Shown piece by piece: positions 1 through 8,229 of a stretch of DNA of 12,202 bases (positions within the stretch are counted from its first letter, which is position 1; each line of letters opens with the position of its first letter). Both the position numbers and the translations under genes were made by a program. Origin of the DNA: NBML01 sp029939535. GTDB lineage: Bacteria > Desulfobacterota > Desulfobacteria > Desulfobacterales > Desulfobacteraceae. The notes below the pieces were generated by a model. The model was not told the origin of the DNA. It saw only the letters and a program-made list of their open reading frames with translations, and did not search any database. The stretch covers positions 1 through 12,202 of the forward strand of contig JAOZST010000111.1 in assembly GCA_029939535.1 (NCBI GenBank). Direction: 5' to 3'.

Positions 1-970
1 TAATAATTGACTTTTGGTCTGTAACGATCTGGAGGCTGGGTAAACCAATGGCAGGATCTGCAAGTTCCTTTCCCTTTTGACTGCTGCTTGAAAAAGCAAC
101 CGAATGAAAATTATTGTCAGCTTGATTATAGCGCAAAATAAGGGTATCAACTCCCAATGCTTCAGATAAGGCATCTGCAACCAATTTGAAAAAATTTCCG
201 CCGCGATTGGTAATTGCCATTTGATACAAATATTCTGCCCACTTATTTTTTTCCTCAAGGGAAAGCATCATTTTTGAAATATTGTCGCTTAAAAATTCGA
301 GTTCAGCAATGCCTTTATATCCAGGTGGCTGACCCATTTGAATAGTGCTGATAATCTGGTTAAGGGGGCTTCTGAGAAAGCGCTCCTGCAAAAACAAAAT
401 TAATACAAGGCCTAATAGCAACATGATCCCGGTAATAACATATGCATGCTTTACCCGCCCAATCAGAGGGGCATAAGCCTCGGTATCCTTTATCAGATCG
501 ATATCCCAACCCCAGGGCTTAAAATCAAAATGCTGAAAATAATATTTTTTGCCCTCAAATTGAATGGTCGAACTGAGCTTTTTTGAATGGGACTTGACAA
601 TGGCTTCAACGAGATCTGGTTTGATCTGGAATAGCAGCAATTCACCTTTTTTGGAATCGGTCAACCAGCACCCTATGCTATTTCGTTTTGTATACTCCTC
701 GATAAGGCCCAGGGTCATCGCCTTTCTAATGATACCTGCTTTCTGGTCGTCCATCTTACCTGTCTGCATCAACTCAGTAAATTCTTCATCGCAGATATCA
801 TAAACTGCACTGGTAATACTGGCCAATTCATTTTTGATCTGTTCGTCGGCGAATTCAGAAACAGCCCTGAGAACAAAAAAATACATTCCCATACCCACAA
901 GGCAGATGGCAACCAGCACAGGGATCACCATTTGTACGGGCAGACTTTTAAGAATTCTCTTTGCAGGCAT
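1..970 (-). CDS. Membrane sensor protein, N-terminal part (Cache-like periplasmic domain, GAF-like domain); probable sensor kinase, truncated by window edge
   Basis: The frame is open from an ATG at 970 to the left edge, giving 323 residues with no stop. Two hydrophobic segments (about residues 12-34 and 176-195) flank a periplasmic region of about 140 residues. That region contains FDFKPWGWDIDL (about 148-159), which resembles the conserved PW-x-W-x-I end of Cache-type sensor domains. After the second membrane segment come a HAMP-like or coiled linker (about 196-245) and a start resembling a GAF domain (about 250 onward, with VADALSEALGVDTLILRYN). The catalytic part lies outside the window, so a histidine kinase is inferred; a diguanylate cyclase or other output is possible. 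The start lies 5 bases past the stop of the binding-protein gene and has no clear Shine-Dalgarno, which suggests translation by coupling to the upstream gene. The two genes probably form one operon. Confidence 0.75.
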   Translation of the reverse strand, partial: MPAKRILKSLPVQMVIPVLVAICLVGMGMYFFVLRAVSEFADEQIKNELASITSAVYDICDEEFTELMQTGKMDDQKAGIIRKAMTLGLIEEYTKRNSIGCWLTDSKKGELLLFQIKPDLVEAIVKSHSKKLSSTIQFEGKKYYFQHFDFKPWGWDIDLIKDTEAYAPLIGRVKHAYVITGIMLLLGLVLILFLQERFLRSPLNQIISTIQMGQPPGYKGIAELEFLSDNISKMMLSLEEKNKWAEYLYQMAITNRGGNFFKLVADALSEALGVDTLILRYNQADNNFHSVAFSSSSQKGKELADPAIGLPSLQIVTDQKSII

Positions 971-975
971 TTTTA

Positions 976-2248
976 TTAAAATTTTGGATCTGCTGTTTTT
1001 ATTTGAACAGGCCAGACCAGTTCCTTTTGCCCATTCTGCCATTGAATGATAAATGTGTGCTGTCGCTCTTGTTTCCCATTTTTATCAACACCAAATCGCC
1101 CAATAATGGTCATGGTATCCAATTGAAACAATGCATCCCGCACTTTATTTTTATCAATACTTCCCACTTCGTTCACTGCTTTTTTCAGAACCTGGCCTGC
1201 TGCATAGGCAAGACCAGCGTGATATCCAGGTGTATTGCCATATGTTTCAATAAACTGCTGATTGAATTCCCGGGCCCCGGGATAGTTGGCTCTGGGTTCC
1301 CAGAGTGATGTCCCGAAAACCCCTTCAGCCTCTGGCCCGCATTGATTGTAGAAACCCTGAAGAGCTGGTCCCACCGAAGCGTAGAATGCCCTGGGCCTCC
1401 ATCCAATGTTTTTCAGAGCATTGGACATATTAATGGCTTCATTCATATGTCCACACACCATCAGGGCCTGTGAATTATTTGCCTGGGCTTTTAAGGCAAA
1501 CGCTTCCAGGTTTTGGGTACCTTTTTTGAATTTTTCAAACAAGACGATGTTCAATCCGAATCGCCGCGCCCATTTTCTGGTGCTTTCCGCTAAATCGACA
1601 GAAAAGGGATCATCGGAATATACCACGGTAATGTCATCCAATTCGTTTAAAACAAGAAGCTCCAAAAAAACCTATAGTAAATTTACTTGCAGCAGTGTAA
1701 ACACCAATGGCATTGCAATACCCTTTTTCCCACAGTCTGTCAGCAGCCGCCCCTGCAATCAAAAGAGGCATATCGTTTTTTTCCGCAATGGGCAGAACCG
1801 CTTCCGTAATAAGGCTGGAATAGGGGGCAAACAAAAAATCGACATATTCCTTTTCTATAAAATCCCGGTATATGGAAACTGCACTCCCGGGATCACTTTG
1901 GTCGTCTTTAACTATTACCTTTACAGGTCTTCCCAATATGCCATTTTCATGGTTTACATTCCGCTCCCACAATTTAAAACCTCTATTCAAAGCCCCTGAT
2001 ATTACGGCAAACCGACCGGTAAGACCAAGGCTGACTCCTATTTTTATTGGCTTGTCGGCCAGGCAGGGAGTTTGGAAAAAAAGCATCATAATACTTAGAA
2101 ACAATGCAGTCCTTTTCCATTTACCGGACAGGACAAATATAAGTGCAAAGATACGCACAAAGATATCTGTACACGGAAAAATGAATTTTAAACCAGATAT
2201 ATCCGTTACTATGTGTGTTTTTCCCAGAAAATTAATCGCCATAATCAC
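976..2248 (-). pseudogene. Periplasmic branched-chain-amino-acid-type ABC substrate-binding protein, split by a frameshift
   Basis: Two overlapping frames together encode one protein of the LivJ type (periplasmic binding fold, type I). The N-terminal frame runs from 2248 to a TGA at 1634. It contains a signal-peptide-like stretch (KWKRTALFLSIMMLFFQTPCLA), then KIGVSLGLTGRFA, DDQSDPGSA and LLIAGAAADRLW. The C-terminal frame continues to a TAA at 976, with DITVVYSDDPFS, GVFGTSLWEP, GYHAGLAYAAGQVL and a typical closing domain. The frames join cleanly if one base is removed from the seven-A run at 1664-1670 (T7 in the coding strand): TIGF then continues into LELLVLNELDD. Both sides look intact, so this is a recent mutation, a homopolymer sequencing error, or slippage. 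The start is uncertain: GTG at 2248 or ATG at 2242 would place about 40 residues before the signal peptide, and no start with a good ribosome site is visible closer in. No permease or ATPase genes accompany it. Confidence 0.8.
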
Positions 2249-2277
2249 AACATATAGATATAAAATTTAAAAGTCAA
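2249..2277 (-). promoter_or_regulatory. Sigma70-type promoter for the binding-protein/sensor operon
   Basis: Read on the minus strand, TTGACT (2272-2277) is followed by a 17-base AT-rich spacer and TATGTT (2249-2254). This is 5/6 and 4/6 to consensus with ideal spacing. Transcription would begin near 2242, essentially at the first possible start codons. Either those codons are used nearly leaderless, or translation starts further in and about 100 bases form a leader. Confidence 0.55.
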
Positions 2278-2313
2278 TTGCATACGAAACACTAGAAGCA
2301 AGCAAGACAAAAA

Positions 2314-3354
2314 CTATTCGTAGATAGTATGCTGTTTAGGATCAAAGGCTTCCCTGATCCCTTCCCCGGTAAAGGTAACCGTCATAAGAGTCATGACAAG
2401 GGCCCCTACAACCGAGGCTGAGATCCACCAGGCCTCCATGTTCTGCCAGCCCTGGGACAAAAGTTCCCCCCAGGAGGGGGTGGGGGCTGGAAGGCCGAAT
2501 CCCAGGTAATCCAGGGAGGTCAGGGAAACAATCCCGCCTGAAATGGCAAAGGGAGCATAGGTGACAATAACGGAAATGGTATTGGGAATAATATGCCTGA
2601 AGATGATCCTGAAATGGGAGGCACCAAGGGAACGGACCGCCAGGACATATTCCTTCTCCTTTTCCTTGTAGGTCATGGTTCGCATTACCCAGGTGATACC
2701 TATCCAGCCGAAAAAGGCCATGATCAGAATTAAAATCATGAAACTGGGAACCACAATGGAGGAGATGATAATGATCACATATAAAAAAGGCACATTGCTC
2801 CATATTTCAATAATTCTCTGGAAAAACAGATCAAATTTTCCTCCGAAATATCCCATGGAACAGCCAATTGTTATTCCCACTGTGTAGTTGAGCAGCAAAA
2901 GTATAAAGGAAAAAAGTATGGCAGTACGAAACCCGTAGACCAGACGGGCAAGAATATCCCTGCCCACATTGTCCGTGCCCAGAAAATGCCTTTGGGAAAA
3001 GGACGGAGGAAAGGGGGGATATTCATTGAGCCTCAGGTCATTTTCATAGGGATTATAGGGGACAATGGGCATTAGGACAAAGCCTTTTTCCTGTTTCAGC
3101 TTGAGTTTAAGTTCCCTGTAATTGGTTTCATAGCCGTATTCCAGACCAAACGTGGACCCTGGAATCATCTCGGAATAGGTTGGAAAATAAAATTTACCTC
3201 CATGATAAACCACAAGGGCTCTGGAATTAATAAAAACTTCTGCGAAAAATGAAATAAAAATCATGGACAGGATAATGACAAAGGACCAGAAGCCCCTGGA
3301 TATGGAGCGAAATCGTCTCATTTTCTGCAGGGTAACCGGATTCAGGGATATCAT
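2314..3354 (-). CDS. yejE: Peptide ABC transporter permease, YejE family
   Basis: This is the second inner-membrane permease subunit of a Yej-type oligopeptide importer; it would form the channel with YejB and couple to a YejF-type ATPase. The 346 residues match the length of E. coli YejE (about 340) and keep its features. There is an N-terminal membrane segment (about 22-42), then a long periplasmic insert (about 45-122) with the YejE-like FYFPTYSE and VLMPIVPY stretches. The DppC-family signature HFLGTDNVGRDILARLVYG is at 123-141, the EAA loop YVLAVRSLGA..RIIFRHIIPN at about 236-258, and LTSLDYLGFGLP follows. A GAGG seven bases before the ATG supports the start. It follows yejB after 115 bases that contain a repeat element. 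No terminator is visible after its TAG. Oligopeptide specificity is inferred from the family. Confidence 0.9.
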   Translation of the reverse strand: MISLNPVTLQKMRRFRSISRGFWSFVIILSMIFISFFAEVFINSRALVVYHGGKFYFPTYSEMIPGSTFGLEYGYETNYRELKLKLKQEKGFVLMPIVPYNPYENDLRLNEYPPFPPSFSQRHFLGTDNVGRDILARLVYGFRTAILFSFILLLLNYTVGITIGCSMGYFGGKFDLFFQRIIEIWSNVPFLYVIIIISSIVVPSFMILILIMAFFGWIGITWVMRTMTYKEKEKEYVLAVRSLGASHFRIIFRHIIPNTISVIVTYAPFAISGGIVSLTSLDYLGFGLPAPTPSWGELLSQGWQNMEAWWISASVVGALVMTLMTVTFTGEGIREAFDPKQHTIYE

Positions 3355-3394
3355 GATGCAACCTCGTATAGTTTAATAGTATAGGAATTTGCAT

Positions 3395-3456
3395 TTAGCT
3401 GTTAGCCATTAGGCTTTAGCTAACTGCCAACAGCTAATGGCTAATAGCTCGCTAAG
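3395..3456. repeat. Palindromic heptamer-repeat element between yejB and yejE
   Basis: The stretch reads as consecutive 7-base units: TTAGCTG, TTAGCCA, TTAGGCT and TTAGCTA, then their complement-like forms ACTGCCA, ACAGCTA, ATGGCTA and ATAGCTC. As a result 3397-3412 (AGCTGTTAGCCATTAG) and 3434-3449 (CTAATGGCTAATAGCT) are inverted repeats matching at 15 of 16 positions around a 21-base loop. It would form a strong hairpin in the yejB-yejE transcript. No U-tract follows on the minus strand, so it is not an ordinary intrinsic terminator. It could act as an attenuator, an mRNA-stability element or a dispersed repeat. Confidence 0.8.
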
Positions 3457-3469
3457 TTCAAGCCCTGTT

Positions 3470-4504
3470 TTATGTAAACCGCACACGGGGATCCACAAAG
3501 GCTACACAGAGATCGGACAGGATATTACCGATCATGAAAAGCAGAGAGGAAATCACCAATATCCCCATGACCACTGGATAATCCCGGTCGATTATAGACT
3601 CATATCCCAAAAGCCCCATGCCGTTTATATTAAATACCTTTTCAATCAAAAATGAACCCATGAGAAGGATGGAAATATTATTTCCAAAGCTTGTGGCAAT
3701 GGGGATAAGGCTGTTTCTCAAGGCATGGCGGAATACTGCCTTTTTAAAGGGAAGTCCTTTTGCAATGGCGGTTCTCACATAATCTGCCGACAAATTGTCC
3801 ATAAGAGTATTTTTCATGAGCAGGGTCATGACTGTAAAGGAACCGATCATATAGGAAAAAAGGGGCAAAATGGTGTGCCAGGCAATATCAGCTATTTTTT
3901 CAAAAAAATTCATCTCATTAAAATAATCAGATACCAGGCCTCCCAGCGGAAACACATCAAACCTGGAGGAAAACAACACCAGCATGAACACCCCTGCCAC
4001 CCATCCCGGGATGGCATAGCCTGTAAAAATAATGGAGGAGGTGATATTATCAAACCCGGATTTGTGGCGCACTGCCTTGGCCACCCCCAGGGGAATACAT
4101 ACCCCATAAATGAGTATCAGGCTCAAGACCCCGAAATAAAGGGAGATTGGAATCCGTTCTCTGATCATCTCCCACACCGGGTCCTGGTAGCGGGTTGAAC
4201 GGCCGAGATCACCTTTCACCACCTTTCCCAGCCAGAGAAAATAACTCTGGAGTATGGGTTTATCAAACCCGTAATATTCTTTTAATTTCCGAATCTGATC
4301 TTCGGACAGGGGCTGGCCAGACCCTGCCCCGGCCCTGGAAGAGGAACTGCCACCTTCCTGGCCCATCTGCATGGCCCGGGTTTCAGCAATTATTCGTTCA
4401 ATGGGGCCGCCGGGCACAAACCTGGTGATGGCAAACACCATGATGGTGATACCCAGAAAAGTGGGTATCACCAGGAGAAACCTTCTGATAAAATATGCAA
4501 TCAT
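3470..4504 (-). CDS. yejB: Peptide ABC transporter permease, YejB family
   Basis: First permease subunit of the Yej-type peptide importer, in the inner membrane. It has 344 residues (E. coli YejB is about 364). It opens with the family N-terminus MIAYFIRRFLLVIPTFLGIT and PGGPIERII. A Gly/Ser-rich stretch (about 48-64) precedes the conserved YYGFDKPILQSYFLWL. Further matches to YejB are GYAIPGWVAGVFML, FDVFPLGGLVS, the EAA loop DYVRTAIAKGLPFKKAVFRHALRN (about 241-264), and the ending GMGLLGYESIIDRDYPVVMG..DPRVRFT. The ATG overlaps the alaS stop as ATGA, so translation is probably coupled to alaS; the ribosome site is weak (AGG only). The solute-binding gene (yejA) and ATPase gene (yejF) are not in the window, so the transporter must be completed from elsewhere. 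Confidence 0.9.
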   Translation of the reverse strand: MIAYFIRRFLLVIPTFLGITIMVFAITRFVPGGPIERIIAETRAMQMGQEGGSSSSRAGAGSGQPLSEDQIRKLKEYYGFDKPILQSYFLWLGKVVKGDLGRSTRYQDPVWEMIRERIPISLYFGVLSLILIYGVCIPLGVAKAVRHKSGFDNITSSIIFTGYAIPGWVAGVFMLVLFSSRFDVFPLGGLVSDYFNEMNFFEKIADIAWHTILPLFSYMIGSFTVMTLLMKNTLMDNLSADYVRTAIAKGLPFKKAVFRHALRNSLIPIATSFGNNISILLMGSFLIEKVFNINGMGLLGYESIIDRDYPVVMGILVISSLLFMIGNILSDLCVAFVDPRVRFT

Positions 4505-7122
4505 GAAACGGCCTGATAAACTGATTCAAGTGCCTTATCAAGGAATTCAGGCTTTGTACCGCCGGCCTGGGCCATGTCCGGCCGTCCTCCTCCGCCTCCG
4601 CCGACAATCTTGGCTGCTGTTTTGACAATGTCACCGGCCTTGTATAGTTTGGTTAAATCATTGGTAACAACTGCAATGAGAAGGGCCTTGCCATTGGATT
4701 CCGCACCCAGAAGCAGGACCCCGGAACCCAGTTTTGTCTTGAACTTGTCTGCAAGATCCCGAAGCTGGGAAGGATTTTCAATTTCCACACGTTTGGCCAG
4801 CACCTTGACCTTGTTGATGAGTCTGATATCTTCCTCAATATCTTCAACCGACTTGGAGGCTATCCTGGCTTTGATGGAGGCCAGCTCTTTTTCAAGGGCT
4901 TTTTTCTCCTGCACCAGGGCATCCACCTTTGTCACCACGTCATCACGATTTCCCTTTAACAGAGCTGCAGCAGCTTCAATGGCAGCCTGGTCCCTGTGGA
5001 CTGTATCCAGGGCTGCCTGGCTTGTAACCGCCTCAATACGCCTCACCCCGGAAGCGATACCTGCTTCGGAAATAATTCTAAACAGCCCGATATCCCCTGA
5101 ATTCCGGGTATGGGTTCCTCCACATAGTTCCTGGGAGAATTCTCCCTGGGAAACCACCCGTACCACATCCCCGTATTTTTCTTCAAAAAGGGCTGTTGCC
5201 CCGGCTTTTACAGCATCATCCATGTTCATTTCCCGGGTTTTAACTTCATGATTTTCACGTATCCTGGAATTAACCTCATTTTCAATGGCAGTCAATTGTT
5301 CCGAAGTAATGGCGGAAAAATGACTGAAGTCAAAACGCAGCCTTTTATCCGTGACAAGGGAACCGGATTGCTTTACATGATCACCAAGGACATTCCTTAA
5401 AGCGGAATGAAGAATATGGGTGGCAGTATGGTTGATGGCCGTGGACTGACGTTTTTTTACATCTACTCTCAGGGTAAATACATCCCCTTTTTCACACTGG
5501 CCTGAAACCACCCTGCCCTTGTGAATAAAAATACCTGAAGGATCAGACACGGTATCATGTATCTTGATCACACAGTTATCGTTTTCAAAGACACCGGCAT
5601 CCCCGTTCTGACCGCCTGATTCTGCATAGAATACAGTCTGGGCAGTCACCACCTCGATCTCCTCTCCTGCTGAAGCTTTGTCAAGCTCCCTGTCATTTTG
5701 CACCAGGATCAAAACATAGGACTCAATTTCAAGGGCATCATAGCCCTGGAAAAGGGTTTTCACTCCGGCCGAAGTCAGGGATTTATAGGCTTCACCTACA
5801 CCGGCAAATTTTTTCGTGGATCTGGACCTGGCTTTCTGCCTGGCCATTGCCTGGTCAAAACCGTCCATGTCCAGTCCGATCTCCATCTCCTTGACATGGT
5901 CAGCTATAATGTCCACTGGAAATCCGAAAGTGTCATAGAGTTTAAAGATAAGCTCTCCGGGAATGCTGGTGTTTCCCTGTTTCCGGACATCTGCAATGGT
6001 GGCTTCCAGAAGTTTCAAACCCGTATCCAGGGTTTCCAGAAATTTTTCTTCCTCATTTTTCACCACATTGAGAATAAAGGCTGCTGAATCCTTGAGTTCT
6101 GGATAGGCCTCATCCATAATCTGGAATACAGTCTGGACGGTCTCATGGAGAAAGGGTTTCACAAGGCCTATGCTCCTGCCATACCGGATGGCCCGGCGCA
6201 TGATACGACGCAATACATAGCCCCGGCCCTCGTTGGAAGGAAAGACACCGTCACAGATCAAAAAGGCTGCTGCCCTGGAATGATCTGCAATAACCTTCAT
6301 GGCCACTTCCACTTCAGGGGATTCATTGCGCTTTTTGTTGGAAAGTTCCCCAACCTTTTCCATTATTGGCACAAAAAGATCTGTATCAAAATTGGTGGGC
6401 ACATCCTGGAGCACGGAAATAACCCGCTCAAGCCCCAGGCCCGTATCGATGCTGGGCTTGGGCAAAGGCTTCATATTACCCTCTTCATCTTTTTCAAACT
6501 GCATGAAAACCAAATTCCACAACTCCAGCCACCTGTCACAGTCACAACCCACAGCACAGTTTTCAGCTCCACAGCCAAAAGCCTCGCCCCGGTCAATGTG
6601 GATCTCACTGCAGGGTCCGCAGGGACCTGTATCACCCATGGACCAGAAATTATCCTCTTCCCCCAGGCGGACTATTCTCTCTTCAGGAACACCTATCTTA
6701 TCCCGCCATATTTCATAGGCTTCATCATCATCAAGATATACTGAAACATGGAGTTTGTCAGGATCAAACCCATACCCGTTGGTCAAAAGATCCCAACCCA
6801 TTTCAATGGCCTTGTCCTTGAAATAATCCCCAAAGGAAAAATTGCCCAGCATTTCAAAAAAGGTATGATGCCGTGCTGTATACCCGACATTCTCAAGGTC
6901 ATTGTGTTTGCCACCGGCCCGTACACATTTCTGGGAGGTGACTGCAGTGGAATACTCCCGTTTTTCATCGCCTGTAAATACCCGCTTGAACTGAACCATT
7001 CCGGCATTGACAAACAGGAGTGTCGGGTCATCCTGGGGTACAAGGGAAGAGGACCGAACCTGCTGGTGGTTATATTTTTTAAAATATTCTAAAAAGATTT
7101 TTCTGGCTTCATTACCTGTCAT
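4501..7122 (-). CDS. alaS: Alanine-tRNA ligase (AlaRS)
   Basis: Cytoplasmic enzyme that charges tRNA-Ala with alanine and hydrolyses mischarged Ser/Gly-tRNA. The 873 residues are normal full length. The class II catalytic domain (about 1-250) contains LVPQDDPTLLFVNAGMVQFK, CVRAGGKHNDLENVG, HHTFFEMLGNFSFGDYFK and GPCGPCSEIH, then a Cys cluster (CGAENCAVGCDCDRW, about 182-197) common in bacterial AlaRS. The tRNA-recognition region (about 250-450) includes NEGRGYVLRRIMRRA. The editing domain keeps its zinc ligands HTATH (about 561-565) and CGGTH (about 667). The C-terminal DHHA1/C-Ala part carries the glycine-rich GGGGGGRPDMAQAGG (841-855). AGGAG at 7129-7133, six bases before the ATG, supports the start. 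It follows recA by 65 bases with no recX between them, and its TGA overlaps yejB. Confidence 0.98.
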   Translation of the reverse strand: MTGNEARKIFLEYFKKYNHQQVRSSSLVPQDDPTLLFVNAGMVQFKRVFTGDEKREYSTAVTSQKCVRAGGKHNDLENVGYTARHHTFFEMLGNFSFGDYFKDKAIEMGWDLLTNGYGFDPDKLHVSVYLDDDEAYEIWRDKIGVPEERIVRLGEEDNFWSMGDTGPCGPCSEIHIDRGEAFGCGAENCAVGCDCDRWLELWNLVFMQFEKDEEGNMKPLPKPSIDTGLGLERVISVLQDVPTNFDTDLFVPIMEKVGELSNKKRNESPEVEVAMKVIADHSRAAAFLICDGVFPSNEGRGYVLRRIMRRAIRYGRSIGLVKPFLHETVQTVFQIMDEAYPELKDSAAFILNVVKNEEEKFLETLDTGLKLLEATIADVRKQGNTSIPGELIFKLYDTFGFPVDIIADHVKEMEIGLDMDGFDQAMARQKARSRSTKKFAGVGEAYKSLTSAGVKTLFQGYDALEIESYVLILVQNDRELDKASAGEEIEVVTAQTVFYAESGGQNGDAGVFENDNCVIKIHDTVSDPSGIFIHKGRVVSGQCEKGDVFTLRVDVKKRQSTAINHTATHILHSALRNVLGDHVKQSGSLVTDKRLRFDFSHFSAITSEQLTAIENEVNSRIRENHEVKTREMNMDDAVKAGATALFEEKYGDVVRVVSQGEFSQELCGGTHTRNSGDIGLFRIISEAGIASGVRRIEAVTSQAALDTVHRDQAAIEAAAALLKGNRDDVVTKVDALVQEKKALEKELASIKARIASKSVEDIEEDIRLINKVKVLAKRVEIENPSQLRDLADKFKTKLGSGVLLLGAESNGKALLIAVVTNDLTKLYKAGDIVKTAAKIVGGGGGGRPDMAQAGGTKPEFLDKALESVYQAVS

Positions 7123-7137
7123 TATTAACTCCTGGTT

Positions 7138-7171
7138 TTAACTTCTGACTTAACTTCTGGGCTTAACTTTT
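7138..7171. repeat. Short tandem-like direct repeats upstream of alaS
   Basis: TTAACTTCTG occurs at 7138-7147 and 7150-7159, and TTAACTTTT at 7163-7171, a period of 12-13 bases in the recA-alaS gap. On the coding strand these read CAGAAGTTAA repeats just upstream of the alaS ribosome site. It could be a regulator-binding array or simple replication slippage. No hairpin or terminator is seen in the gap. Confidence 0.5.
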
Positions 7172-7187
7172 ATATTCTCGCAAGGGA

Positions 7188-8219
7188 TTATTTATCGGTC
7201 TTGGCCGGCTTTTTCTTGCCTGGCTCTGAAATCCCCAGTTCCTCTCTGACTTTAATTTCTATTTTTTCAAAGATGTCTTGATTATCAATTAAAAAGATCT
7301 TTACATTTTCCCTGCCCTGGCCGATACGTTCCCCTTCAAAGGAATACCAGGACCCGCTCTTGTCAACTATATCCAGCTCTACCCCCATGTCCAGCAAATC
7401 ACCTGTCCTGGAGATTCCCTCCCCGTACATGAGATCAAATTCAACGCTTTTAAAGGGGGGTGCCAGCTTATTTTTAACAACCTTGACCTTGGTCCTGTTA
7501 CCCGTAATATCCTGGCCTTCCTTAATGGCAGCAGCCCTTCTGATCTCAAGGCGCATGGAGGCGTAAAATTTCAATGCATTGCCGCCGGTGGTGGTTTCGG
7601 GGTTGCCGTAGACCACACCTATTTTCATTCGTATCTGATTTATAAAGATAATGGTGGTCTGGGTTTTTCCGATGGTGCCTGTGAGTTTTCTTAAAGCCTG
7701 GGACATGAGCCGGGCCTGGAGTCCCATGTGGGAGTCCCCCATTTCCCCTTCAATTTCAGACCGGGGCACAAGGGCTGCCACAGAGTCCACCACCATGATG
7801 TCAATGCCGCCGCTCCTGACAAGCATGTCAGCGATTTCAAGGGCCTGCTCCCCTGTATCGGGCTGGGAAATCAAAAGTTCATCGCAATCAACACCCAGCT
7901 TCTTGGCATAGGCAACATCCAGGGCATGCTCGGCATCAATAAAGGCGGCAATTCCACCAGTTTTCTGGGCCTCGGCAACGGCATGGAGTGCCAGGGTGGT
8001 TTTGCCCGAAGATTCAGGACCATAAATCTCAATTACCCTTCCCCGGGGATATCCACCCACACCCAGGGCCTTGTCCAGGGCCAGGGAACCCGATCGTATC
8101 ACAGGAACAGCTTCTATTTCCCGGCCACCCAGTTTCATGATTGATCCCTTGCCAAACTGACGTTCAATCTGGCTCATGGCTGTCTGGACTGCCTTTTCTT
8201 TTTCCGAATTATTCTCCAT
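7188..8219 (-). CDS. recA: RecA recombinase
   Basis: DNA-dependent ATPase that forms filaments on single-stranded DNA, catalyses strand exchange and activates LexA self-cleavage. It has 343 residues, normal for RecA. The Walker A motif GPESSGKT is at 67-74, the catalytic Glu at 97 (DAEHAL) and Walker B IMVVD at 141-145. The L1 region contains SEIEGEMGDSHMGLQARLMSQALRKLTG, and the L2 region INQIRMKIGVVYGNPETTTGG is at about 194-213. The C-terminal tail is Lys-rich (GKKKPAKTDK) rather than acidic as in E. coli. AGGAG at 8227-8231, seven bases before the ATG, supports the start; it overlaps the TAG of pgpA, so the two are likely translated in turn from one message. No typical CTG-N10-CAG LexA box is visible upstream. 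Confidence 0.98.
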   Translation of the reverse strand: MENNSEKEKAVQTAMSQIERQFGKGSIMKLGGREIEAVPVIRSGSLALDKALGVGGYPRGRVIEIYGPESSGKTTLALHAVAEAQKTGGIAAFIDAEHALDVAYAKKLGVDCDELLISQPDTGEQALEIADMLVRSGGIDIMVVDSVAALVPRSEIEGEMGDSHMGLQARLMSQALRKLTGTIGKTQTTIIFINQIRMKIGVVYGNPETTTGGNALKFYASMRLEIRRAAAIKEGQDITGNRTKVKVVKNKLAPPFKSVEFDLMYGEGISRTGDLLDMGVELDIVDKSGSWYSFEGERIGQGRENVKIFLIDNQDIFEKIEIKVREELGISEPGKKKPAKTDK

Positions 8220-8229
8220 GCCTTTTCTC

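Noticed and set aside
564..803. 79-codon plus-strand open frame on the left.
   Set aside because: It is antisense to the periplasmic domain of the sensor protein, whose frame is open over 323 residues with clear membrane segments.
1634..1636. The TGA ending the first half of the binding protein could be read as selenocysteine, since selC is present.
   Set aside because: The ten residues before this TGA do not fit the protein, while the other frame restores the family sequence from the T7 run onward. A frameshift explains it; recoding at TGA does not.
3395..3456. Intrinsic terminator after yejB.
   Set aside because: The stem is strong but not GC-rich, has a 21-base loop, and no T-run follows it on the minus strand.
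4574..5251. Long plus-strand open frame opposite alaS (225 codons).
   Set aside because: It is antisense to the well-conserved editing and C-terminal domains of alaS, with Ser/Arg/Pro-rich composition typical of a shadow frame.
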